Assembly (NCBI RefSeq): GCF_004027225.2
Contig: NC_044278.2
Location: 97,270,743 to 97,334,742 of the forward strand
Source: Strigops habroptila
Lineage: Eukaryota; Chordata; Aves; Psittaciformes; Psittacidae
DNA: 64,000 nt
Reading direction: 5' to 3'
The notes beneath the pieces are model-generated. The model saw only the letters and a list, made by a program, of their open reading frames with translations, had not been told where the DNA came from and ran no database searches. Made by a program: the position numbers and the translations under genes. The first letter of the stretch is position 1. Each line of letters begins with the position of its first letter. This document shows positions 49,822 to 60,872 of this stretch, in pieces.

Positions 49822-52800
49822 TTCTGTTTCTGCTGTAGCTGTCAGTGACAATTTTATCCCTGGCTGCAGGCGCTGATGAGGGCTCCAAACCCTGCAGCAG
49901 TTCTGGGCAAAGCCATCCATGCTGGGGAGCTCCTGGCAAACTGCCTGTCCATCATCTCATCTCTACCTTGGGCTCATTCAGCGCAAGCTGCTGCTTTGTC
50001 TTCATCTCACAAAACCCTGATGCACCAGACACCTCAGCAAAACTGAAACTTCACTCTGCTCAGCAGTCTGGTGAGGACCTAGGTAACAGGTTTGTATACG
50101 TGCTGTGTGGTTGTGCCTCCACTATGCATAATTGCACTGTGTTGCTGTTTGGCAAGTGCCATCTGGTTTTCATTTTCTTTCACAGTATAATTCATCACCT
50201 CCACCCCCACAGATTTACACTGCAACTGCCTTTCTGCTTTCAAGACGATTTCAGCTACACTGAGTGTGTTTTGATTTATTTTAACTGAACCCAGCAGACA
50301 CTACCATCTCCTTTCTCCTTTGAATTAAAAGGAATTTGCAAATTTTAGAAAGATAGAACTACTCATAAAATCTTCACTGCTAAAGTACTAAGATGCGAAG
50401 AAGACAAAAGGACCAACCGTAAAATATCTCTGCTCACCAAAATCTAGGAGAATACTCTGGAGAAACATCTTAAGCACATTAAAACCCATCAAAGCTATAT
50501 AAGCAATAAGAATAATAGTGAGTTATTAGAAGATGTGCAGAGAGGAAAACATCTGTTATAGCTCAGTAGAAATTACTTGCTTAATACTTCTTGTTGTGGC
50601 TCAAATTACTACTTCTGTTTACAAAAGACTGGAATCTTCTTTCATTAAAAGCTATTTTTTGAAACTGACATTGTGAGAGGGTACTCTGGTTTGTGTTGTA
50701 TGTGTATCTGTGTACAGGCAAGGTGAGAAAAAGGAAATTTAAAGCTAAGAAGAAGCAAAAGACAGAGCTGATTAGAGAAGTAACAAAAGTGAGTACCTGA
50801 CAAACCAGGAAGAATGTTTTATTGTGGGTTCTTGAGACTTCAAGTGAACAGTTTTCTCCCCTTAAGCACATACACTGGAAACACCATCAGACATAGCTAT
50901 AAGGAAAACTGTAAAGAGAGACTGAGCTCCAAAGAAGCAGCCCAGGTCTGGTGACAGGATTGTTTTCTTTCTCTGTAACACCAAAAGCCCACTTTGCACT
51001 TTAATTTTACAAGCTTCTCAGCTATGTCTGAGGGTTCACTTTGCACAATAGTTATTTTCATTGAGTGATATTGTGTGCCGAGGTACTGTGAATTGTGACG
51101 AGGATTACCAGGTTAAAGGGACAATCTCAGAAACATTACTTTACATGCACATACACACATTAAAAACCTTATTAAGTCTACTAACTCAAGCACGCAAAAG
51201 CCTAGGAAGTGTCAGAATTAATGCTGTCTGTGTTACCCTAAATCTGTCCTTTTCCCACATGCATCATGGCTACAACCTTTAATAACATGATCTCCAAATT
51301 AATTTCTCCCCATGGCTCCTGTCTTTTTCAGTGTCCTCTACTGGATGCTCCTCCTCCAGCTCCCCATTCCTTGGATGTCTCCAGGCTCACTGCACAGCCA
51401 AACATCCACATATTTTCCACAGGAATAACAAGTGGAAGTTACCTCATGCAGACGACATGCCCTTTGCTGAATTTAAAGCCATATTTAGTAGGAAGGCATT
51501 AGAGTTTCTCCATGTTTTATAAATCTTCTAAATAAGTGGAAAACAATATACTTTCTTAGAAGTCACTGATTTTAGCAGAAGATAAAGCAAATCCATTGCG
51601 TGGATGATTTCAGCCTGGATAGTTCACCTTTGGAGATCAAAAGCAAGCAAAACCAGCATCTAATAAAGGCAAATGTTGGAAAGTTTCAGCTTGGTGACAC
51701 GATTGGCTTTCCCTATCACACAGCTGGTATTGTGATAAGCCATTGTCCCTGGGAGTTTCTTCAGCAGCCTTGTTGAAGAAGAGGAACAGGACACTGGAGT
51801 CTTGGGTCTAAACATTGTTTCCCAAGTAAGATTCCTGCAAAGAACTGGGAGGAGAAGTTCAGAGTCAGTGTTATTCCCCCTCCCCATCTATCCCCTTAGG
51901 GTGGTCTGTGAGTGAGTGGGGTTGCTTCACAGCAAGAGCCGCCTGTGTTGGGCACCTGGAGACCACTCCAGGCTGCATAGAGGCACCCATGCTCCCAGCG
52001 GGTGCAGGAGCAGCAGCCAGCTTCCTCTTTTCCTTCATTCCCTTCCTTTGTGGAATGAATGGGAAAAAAAGGGACCAACACAAGGCTCCAGGTCTGCTTT
52101 CACCCCTTTAAAAAACTGAGGCTAGGCAATTAAGCCAACTGCAGTAGCTAAATTAGTCTTAGCCCATAACAACAATGAAGCAACCCAATCCCACAATTTC
52201 TGGGTTGCCAGTGCTGCTTCAATTTTACCCTTCATCCCTCCCCCACTGTGTCTGATTATCTATACAAAAGGCTAATAAATTCTCTGCTGAATTTAAAAAA
52301 GCAGCAGCATTTGCATTTTGAACACTCGGCTGCTCAGGATTCAGCCCATTTAATTATTACGCTTCAAAGGATGTACCCAGTTTTGCCACTCGCCCTCACT
52401 GAGGAGACATGGGCTAGCGAGGGATGAGCAGTGGGATTACTGGCTGCTCGGCCTGCTGGTGTTTGTTTAAATATCACCAATTGCCATTCCTGATTTGAAA
52501 CCTAATCTACACTTCAGATTTGAAATCACTATCCCAGGGATACCTCTATCCTGGTGCTAGCTCTTTAAATATATGCACCAGTAATCACATTTAATTTGAC
52601 TAGGCTTGCATAAAGCTTTATCTAAGAAAAGGGATACGTTTCCAGCCTGTCTCATAGACTCATACTTTCATTAAATGCAGCTGTGAACTACTTAATTTTG
52701 AATGCTTTATATACTTGAATTCACCTCTAACCAAATTATAGTGAAAAATAAATTCTTCCACAGGCTAACACTTATGTTTATAATAAAACTTTTCAGAAGT

Positions 52801-55054
52801 TGCTTGGAATTTCCTATCTTTCAATTTTTCTACTGTTTCTATTATCTGTAACGAGCTCATGTCAAGCTCTCTTGGCAAGGCACAAGCTTTTATCTCATGT
52901 ATTGGGTAGTGCCAAGCACTTTTTTTCCTTTTGAAATAATTATGGGATTTGAGATTTTTAGATCAAGCTGCAAATCTTTCTTCTCTGATAAAGATTTTGG
53001 GTCAAGCAGCTATTATTCCTTTCCTAGCCGAGATGGAATTTCCCCCTAGCAGAACAGTGAGAACTGAGGATGTTATAAAATCCATTAAAACTCATATAGT
53101 GGAATTAACCCAGCCAGTTAGACTGGTGCAGTAGCATTTCTTGGGACACCTGAGCTGATCTAATGGATCCCTCCCACCAAAACAGACCTCCTTTTGAAAC
53201 CATGGAGGTTTCAGATTGGCTTATATGTCTTCTGAATTCTATACTGTTTTTCTTTTACCCCAACCCATTTCCTTGGCAATAGCCCCCAGGGCAGAGGCTG
53301 TCTCTGTTGCATGCATGTACAGTGCAAACACAGCAGGAAACTGCTGCTGATATTGGGTGGCTTAGGCAGTTTTATTATAGAAGCATTTGTTACTACTCTT
53401 CTCTCCCAGCATGCCTGTGACCAAACTAGATCAATTAAAATTAAAATAACATACATATATATGAACGTTAAATTCTATATACTGCATCTGCTGTATACAC
53501 ATCTCCTGACATATTTATCTCTATAGATGTGTTTGTGTTCAGGAGATGCAATACCTACAACCTGAAATTTGTTATGTGACTTCTGTTTCTTGAGCAAGCT
53601 GGGATTTGCTGGGGGAGGTAATATCCTTTATTATACGTAGTGAGATAGTTGTTTAAGAAAAAATTACACGAGGCCTTGCATACTCAAAAGTTTGTCTCCC
53701 ATTTTAATCTGCCACAACTGCGCTAACAAGAGGTACTATTTTTTCCCTTGCAAATGTTGCTGTGCTTGTGTCTGCAGATAATTAAGGGTTTTGTAACAGT
53801 GTGTGATTGCTTCCTCTGTTGGAGAAGGAAGGTGATGCTCAGAGAGCAGCCATCATGACTGAAGGGCTCTTGGGTTCTGTGCAGAACAGGAAGGGCGCTG
53901 GGAGCAGACACGTGGTGCACTGGACCTTATATGACTGCTCTGCAGAGCTGCATGTGTCTGAGCACCTGGCAGCCTTCCAAGCACAGTCTGGTGGCTGGCT
54001 CTGCTTTAGGGGTGGCCTCTCCAAGACTGCCAGTGAGCCTGCCTTTGCAGATGAGCTGTCTTTCTTTGCAACACTGGCTTAAGAGACTTTTTTAACATAA
54101 GCCACTCCAGTACTGTCAGGGTTTCCCAACTTGCAATCCATCCTCCTCTCCTGTACTCTGCTGGGGATCTGTGTGCAGGGATGAAGACTTGTGCATTGCT
54201 ATAAACTGTGTGGGGATAGAGAAAAGAGCAACTAGAAGGCAGCAGGCCAGAGAGAATGTAAGTCCATGCTGGAGGCCATGCGTGGCAGCCCTCTGCAGCT
54301 GGCTGAGCTCTGGAGGTAGATCCGCATGGATGGGCTGGGGATAGGGCTGGGTCGCCATGCTGGGAGCACTGGCCATGCAATCTGGCCACATCCAGGGTAG
54401 TGGTGGCTGCTGCGTGTGCATAGAAACTGCAGGGTCTGTAGACACCGCATGAAGCACTTGGACCACCCCGAGGGGCTTCCTCATCACCAGGGTGACCCTC
54501 TGCTCCTGGGAGAGCTGGGGAGGACCTCCCAAATGGTGCTCTAGTGGTATGCCTGAAATCTGCTATTAATAACAGCAGCTTGACTCTATTAATAGCAACA
54601 GCTTAATTAATAAAAGGTGTTTGATAAATATTGGCTGTGACCTTTGTTTCCTCCTGACTTAATGGTGTATGAGAAAGAAGGAAACCCACTACAAAGAGAT
54701 TGGGCAAAATAAAGATCAGGAGCTCTGCTGCCCCATGTGTCCCTGTAAGAACACACGCCAGCATTTTCAAATTAATTGAAAGGTGACACCTTAAAAGTTA
54801 TCCCATATATTTTTAATTCTTCCAGCTCATTATCTCTCTTACAGGTGATTCAAACTTTCTTTCTCCTGATTGTGCCTGGTAGCATTATCCACCACAAAGC
54901 CCCATTAAGGCAACACCCTGGAGGCATATTATAGCAACCCTTAGTTATAGAATAATCTCCCACTATTATTTTGTAGGGTTTTCATTCCTAAAAGCTCTGA
55001 AATTAGGCTGGGCATGAAGTAGGTTGCTGCAAACCTTATTACAGTGTGGAATAT
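49822..55054. other. Unannotated sequence
   Basis: I recognise no gene or repeat family in these 5.2 kb. Two AT-rich segments with many TAATT-type words (about 52,110-52,640 and 54,563-54,625) could be non-coding regulatory DNA, but this is a guess. The longest open frames (49,845-50,288 plus, 147 codons; 54,116-54,532 minus, 138 codons) show no domain. Confidence 0.45.
54563..54604. repeat. Imperfect direct repeat with CTATTAATA and CAGCTT
   Basis: CTATTAATAACAGCAGCTT at 54,563-54,581 recurs as CTATTAATAGCAACAGCTT at 54,586-54,604, followed by TTAATTAATAAAA. Both copies carry ATTAAT words of the homeodomain-site type. The function is unknown. Confidence 0.65.
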
Positions 55055-57627
55055 GCTAGGGACATTACTGTGGGGATCTGTTACAGGCTGCCTGATCAAG
55101 AGGACTCTGGATGAAGCTCTCTACAGACAGATAGGAGCAGCCTCACGCTCGCAGGCCCTTGTCCTCATGGGAGACTTCAACCATCCTGACATCTGCTGGA
55201 GAGACAGTACGGCCCGGCACAAGAAATCCAGGAGGTTCCTCAATTGTGTGGAGGACAATTTCCTCTTTCAAGCAATAGAGGAGCCAGCAAGGAGAGGTGC
55301 CATGCTGGACCTCGTGCTCACCAACAGGGAAGGACTGGTTGGAAATGTGACGCTCCAGGGCAGCCTTGGCTGTAGTGATCACGAGATGGTCGAGTTCGAG
55401 ATCCTCAGGACAGTGAGAAGAGCATGCAGCAAGCTCACTGCCCTGGACTTCAAGAGAGCAGACTTTGGCCTCTTCAGGAACCTGCTTAGTAAGGTTCCAT
55501 GGGATATAGTCCTAGAGGGCAGGGGTGCCCAAGACTGCTGGTCGATATTCAAGGATCACCTGCTACGTGCTCAAGAGTGTTGCATCCCGACTAGAAGAAA
55601 GTGCGGCAGGAGGGCCAGGAGACCTCCATGGATGGACAAGGAGCTGCTGAGGAAACTTAGAGGGAAAAAAGAAGCTTATAAAAGGTGGAAGCGAGGACAG
55701 GCCACCTGGGAAGAATATAGGAGCATTGCCCGGGAAGCTAGGGACCAGGTTAGGAAAGCTAAGGCCCAGTTAGAATTAAGTTTGGCAAGGGATGTGAAAG
55801 ATAACAGGAAAGGATTCTATAGGTATGTAGCAAATAAAAGACAGACTAGGGACAACGTGGGCCCTCTCCAGAAGCTATCAGGAGAACTGGCTACCCTGGA
55901 TTTGGAGAAGGCTGAGGTTCTTAATGACTTCTTTGCCTCAGTCTTCACTGGCAAATGGTCTGACCACACCACCCAAGTCTTGGAAGGCAGATGCAGGGAC
56001 TGTGAGAATGAGGACCTTAGGCCCACTGTAGGAGAGGATCAGGTTCGAGACCATCTTAAGAACCTGAACGGGCACAAGTCCATAGGACCTGATCAAATCC
56101 ATCCACGGGTCCTGAAGGAGCTAGTGGATGAAGTTGCTAAACCACTGTACATCATATTTGAAAAATCGTGGCAGTCAGGTGAAGTTCCTCATGACTGGAA
56201 GAAGAGTAATAAAACCCCCATTTTCAAGAAGAGGAAGGTGGAAGACTCGGGGAACTACAAACTAGTCAGTCTCATCTCTGTGCCTGGCAAAATTTTGGAG
56301 CAGATTCTCCTGGAAAGCATGCTGAGGCACATGAAAAATGACAAGGTGGTTGGTGACAGCCAACATGGTTTTACTGAGGGGAAATCCTGCCTGACCAATT
56401 TGGTGGCCTTCTATGATGGAGCCACGGAACTGATGGACAGGGGCAGAGCAGTTGACGTCATCTACCTGCACTTGTGCAAAGCGTTCGACACTGTCCCGCA
56501 TGACATCCTTGTCTCTAAATTGGAGAGACATCAATTTGATAGATGGACCACTCGGTGGATAAAAATCTGGCTCGATGGCCGCACGCAGAGAGTTGTGGTA
56601 AACAGCTCGATGTCCAGTTGGAAAACAGTAATGAGTGGTGTCCCTCAGGGATCGGTGTTGGGATCGGTCCTGTTCAACATCTTTGTCGGCGACATGGACA
56701 GTGGGATTGAGTGCGCCCTCAGCAAGTTTGCCGACGACACCAAGCTGTGTGGTTCGGTTGATACGCTGGAGGGAAGGGATGCCATCCAGAGGGACCTTGA
56801 CACGCTTGTGAGGTGGGCCAATGCCAACCTTATGAAGTTTAACCAAGCCAAGTGTAAGGTCCTACACCTGGGTCGGGGCAATCCCAGGCACTGCTACAGG
56901 TTGGGTGGAGAAGAGGTTCAGAGCAGCCCTGCAGAGAAGGACTTGGGGATGTTGGTTGACGAAAAGCTTAACACGAGCCAGCAGTGTGCGCTTGCAGCCC
57001 AGAAAGCCAACTATATCCTGGGCTGCATCAAAAGAAGCGTGACCAGCAGGTCAAAGGAGGTGATCCTGTCCCTCTACTCTGCTCTCGTGAGACCTCACTT
57101 GGAGTATTATGTACAGTTCTGGTGTCCTCAACATGAAAAGGACATGGAGCTGTTGAAGCAAGTCCAGAGGAGGGCCACGAGGATGACCAGGGGGCTGGGG
57201 CACCTCCCGTATGAAGACAGGCTGAGAGCGTTGGGGCTGTTCAGCCTGGAGAAGAGAAGGCTGAGTGGAGACCTCATAGCAGCCTTCCAGTATCTGAAGG
57301 GGACCTACAAGGATGCTGGGGAGGGACTCCTCCTTAGGGACTGTAGTGGTAGGACAAGGAGTAATGGCTTAAAACTTAAACAGGGGAAGTTTAGATTAAA
57401 TATAAGGAAGAAGTTCTTTACAGTGAGGGTGGTGAAGCACTGGAATGGGTTGCCCAGGGAGGTTGTGAATGCTTCATCCTTGGCAGTGTTCAAGGCCAGG
57501 TTGGATGGAGTCTTGGGTGACATGGTTTAGCATGTGGTGTCCCTGCCCATGGCAGGGGGGTTGGAACTAGATGATCTTAAGGTCCTTTCCAACCCTTACG
57601 ATTCTATGATTCTATGATTCTATGACT
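55055..57627 (+). mobile_element. CR1 LINE, long 5'-truncated copy 2
   Basis: This is a 2.57-kb CR1 fragment nearly identical to copy 1 but starting further upstream, inside the endonuclease domain (near AGGGACATTACTGTGGGGAT). It contains the rest of ORF2, a stop at 57,528-57,530, a 3' UTR with GTCCCTGCCCATGG and GGTTGGAACTAGATGATC, and a tail of three ATTCTATG-type units ending near 57,627. The block 55,618-55,956 reads the same as 21,281-21,619 in copy 1 by eye. The different 5' ends and different flanks show that the two copies are separate insertions from a closely related source. They are not a segmental duplication. No target-site duplication is evident. Confidence 0.95.
55058..57530 (+). 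pseudogene. CR1 ORF2 remnant: endonuclease C-terminal half plus reverse transcriptase
   Basis: The open frame is 828 codons if read from a GTG at 55,044 in flanking DNA, so it has no start of its own. Domains in order are: the endonuclease part with [11 protein letters not shown] (residues 42-52) and SDHE (111-114); a basic linker; then the reverse transcriptase with [19 protein letters not shown], motif [12 protein letters not shown] (His476, codon 56,469-56,471), motif [12 protein letters not shown], and motif C FADD (562-565). A C-terminal region ends LGDMV. At 55,058-55,093 the family-like residues [10 protein letters not shown] and PDQED lie in another frame, so a one-base frameshift falls at about 55,100-55,109. 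Motif A has His where the metal-binding Asp is expected, which should abolish polymerase activity. The long open frame shows that the insertion is recent. Confidence 0.9.
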
Positions 57628-58859
57628 CTCCCCTCCTCCTAACCTCCAGGTCTCCTCCTTAATTGATTAAAGACATAATTCCACTAGAGGATTTATACAT
57701 ATGTTGAAGCACATGCCCCTAATATGATGAAATCTTCCTTCCTTTTTCTTTTACTGCATCCCTGTAGCGATGGATATGCGTATTTGCTTGCAGAGCCTAT
57801 GAATGCTGCAGCTGGGATGTGTAAGGAGGCCCCATTTGGGAGCTAACTGTCGTTCTCTGCCTGCTGGTTCCAGCTACACCTATGCACATGAGAATGAACC
57901 AGCACAACCATCAGCATCATGTCTTGTCTGGAAATTATTAAAGCATTTGAAAGAGCACCTTCATTTTAGTTCCAAGATTTTTCAAGTGCTCCAATCTTTG
58001 TACAAAAGTTAGCCTAAATTTGTGCTCTCTCATGTTTGTCTCAGACCATGGGTGATGATGTGTTACAGAAAAATGTATTATTTCTTGCAATTTTGTTAAC
58101 TGATGCAGAGGGTATAGTGCTTTTCATCTTTGGGACAATTGCAGCCAGGGCATGTTCCCTCGGGAGAACATCAAAGCTGACTAGACTGAAGTAAGGGCAA
58201 CTCCAGCCTCCTTTGCTAAAACTTTTGATTTTCGGTAAGACCAATGAACTAGACTTTGTAACTCTATGTTGTATTAAAAGGTATCTTCAATACTAAAAAC
58301 TTAGGATACTCGCAAACTCTTATCTTGCTTTCAAGCTAACTTCTCCTGCATAATAGATGCCACGTCTTTGCCCATCTTTATTCTCCACCCCACCTTTGCA
58401 CACCAGCAGACAGTATGCCCTCACTGAGTCCTGAAGCCAAACTAGTTCAGAGAAGCAGCTAGGGAAAAGGCATGTTCATGCAGATGCCTTGAATGATGAA
58501 ACGCTGATGCTACTGAACTCAGTAGCTGGATATAGTCAAGGATTTTTTACAGACTCTTCTCCCCCTTTTCTCTACAATTTCTAGTTCCATTGTAGCCTTC
58601 CTGAGATTTGAAGGGGGGAGGAAGAGCCAGGATTGCCTGCAGTATTCAAAACAAGCATGCACCAGGAGTTCACGTACATTGCAATGCTTTCTGTGCAATC
58701 ATCTCATACTTTCCCAGTACCGCCCATTATTCTCTTTGTTTCCTGCTGCTGAGCTCAGAAGCTGTATTTTCATCTTTTATGAGCCTGGATAATTTCCTAT
58801 ATGGCAATATATATCTAAGTGTTTACATAAAATTAGACTTCTTTTTACTAATTGTACCT
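57628..58859. other. Unannotated sequence
   Basis: I recognise nothing in this 1.2-kb stretch downstream of CR1 copy 2. Confidence 0.5.
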
Positions 58860-59500
58860 AATTTTATATTTATCAATGTTGTATTCCTTTTGCCATTTTG
58901 CTGCCCAGTCATTCAACCTCATTATAACCTTCTGCAACTCTTCGCAGCTTTTGTCTTTACTCTCAATCCTGAGTAGGTTGGTACTGTCAGTAAATTCTAT
59001 CCCTGTCTTCCCAAGTCCATTTCCAGATCATTTATCAATATACTGAGTAGCACGGAACTAGTTTTTAATATACTTCATTTATAAATCTTTTAATTAGTCT
59101 TCCATAATTACCCCTTCTTTCTTATTCCACACAATTTCTTTATGGACACTTGGCAAGAGATGCTGCTGAGAGCCTTTTGAAAACTTAAGCAAACTTTATT
59201 AGCCAGGTGATCCTGACATACATACTCAGAGATTCTTCCAAAGACCTGTAATAGATTTCATGGTTGTGTGTCCAATATATCTACTCTTTCATTATGGTTT
59301 ATGTCAATCAGCAAGATACAGCCATCAATTCTGTTGGATGTCTACAGAATCCTCACACACAGGTGTGGGTTTTGTTTTGTTTTCCTTCTTTAAGCCATAT
59401 TTGCCATTTTTTTCTTTCCTTTGGTACTAAAGCAGTTCTAAGCATAAGTTAGTATTTCAGAAATCTTCTGAAAATAATGAATGACCTTAATGAAATGAAC
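58860..59500 (-). mobile_element. Ancient CR1/L3-like LINE relic, heavily decayed
   Basis: The plus strand reads, in order, CTTCTGCAACTCTTCGCAGC, CTGAGTAGGTTGGTACTGTC, CCAGATCATTTATCAATATA, CTGAGTAGCAC, GAGCCTTTTGAAAACTTAAG, and AGACCTGTAATAGATTTCAT. This order matches the complement of the reverse-transcriptase region of old amniote CR1 elements, in which CAGCAAATTT and CAGATCATTTATGAATA are landmarks. On the minus strand the bases at about 58,970-59,003 would be the decayed FADD catalytic region, with FTDSTN now visible. The frame is destroyed. The boundaries are approximate. It is much older than the other CR1 copies here. Confidence 0.68.
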
Positions 59501-60822
59501 ACCTGCTAGCGACTTAACAGTTTGTTTTAATAAGCCATTTTCTGACATTTCAATTTCAGCCAGATCTTCTGATTAAGACCCTGTCAAAAAATGTTAACAG
59601 CATGGAAAATTTGCGAAGGACTTCAACAGCAAGCACAGATTAAAAATGTGGTGTCTTTTGTGTTCTATTCTTCCAGAAGGGAACCTTGACTACCTAGTCA
59701 CCCAAGTCCTTTGACAACTGTCAAGAGACAGTACTGTACTGAAAGCTAGCAACAGAAACAAGTTCAGACACATCAAATGAAAGGGAAATAGTATTACGCC
59801 TGTATAGCACACAGATAGGTTTAGTGCTGGCAGTTCCAGTATCCAGAGTTCCTGTCACACAGTAAATATTCTTTTGGATTTGTTTGTTTTTAATAAAAAG
59901 TGCTATGAAAACATTTTGAAAATAAAGCCTTACCAGTTTTCCACTGCAAGTCAAGTTTTCCGATCTATACAGTTTAAACAAGGAGCAGAGCAAGAGATGA
60001 CTCAGTCATCATCTGTAGATGACTCCATGGGGGATAAGAAAAAAAATAAATCCATAGTCAGTCTCTAAGCTACGTGAAAACAGAAAGCATGAGGCTGAAG
60101 ACAAATGAATCCAGACTAAATGTAAAGTCTTCTCTTTATAGTGACGTTTATTGACTACAAGGAAGGATTAAAATATATAGATCTTACTTATTCAAGAGAT
60201 TTCTTAAGTCTTAATTTGTTTGTAAGAGATCCCATCATAGCTCAGACAGAATTAATAGGCTTATTCCTGATGTAACTGGGTAAAGTTTTTACTTCTGTTT
60301 TGCAGATCCAGTTACACAATTATATTTGGTTTCCTCAGCCTCAAAACGTGATGGTATGATAAAGTCTACTCAATATTTCATTTCTATCAGTTTTACTTTG
60401 GCTTTAATGCAGTAACAAATCATCCTGTGTGCATAAATTAATATGCTCCTACTTCAAAATTTCATATAAGCAACATGATTTGATGCTTTATAAACACTGA
60501 AAGACTCAAATATTTTGAATCACTTACCTGAAGAAAAGTCCATGTCAAAATATTTTTATGGCAACTGTTGGCAAATTTTTGCAGATGCAATCCCTCCTCC
60601 CCAAAGTAGAATAAAATAGTAATACAAAATTGAATCAAGATCTTTAGACAAAGGCCAAGAAAGGAGGAGTAGGACAAAACTGGTGAACGAGTCCCAGTAA
60701 GCTTAGCTCTAGTCTCACTCAGGATCACCTCTGCAGGGAAATATATTGGCATTGCTCTCTTGGTATAATTATGCTGCTACAGTTACACTATTATAAATTG
60801 TTATGTTTCCAAAGCAAGATAT

Positions 60823-60872
60823 CAGGAGTAATTCCATTGGAATCAATAACATAAGAAGAGTAAATTCACCAT
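60823..60872. repeat. Possible second copy of the ancient palindromic repeat
   Basis: CAGGAGTAATTCCATTGGAA, then TCAATAACATAAG, resembles the centre of the same old palindrome as at 31,417-31,495 (GGAGTAACTCCATTGAAGTC-type centre). Only about 45 bases can be related and the arms are not clear. Confidence 0.3.

Noticed and set aside
49845..50288. 147-codon plus-strand open frame just after a CR1 fragment
   Set aside because: No domain and no relation to CR1. It is treated as a chance frame.
56262..56846. 194-codon minus-strand open frame
   Set aside because: It is the antisense shadow of CR1 reverse-transcriptase coding sequence. The same shadow occurs opposite copy 1 (21,926-22,495).
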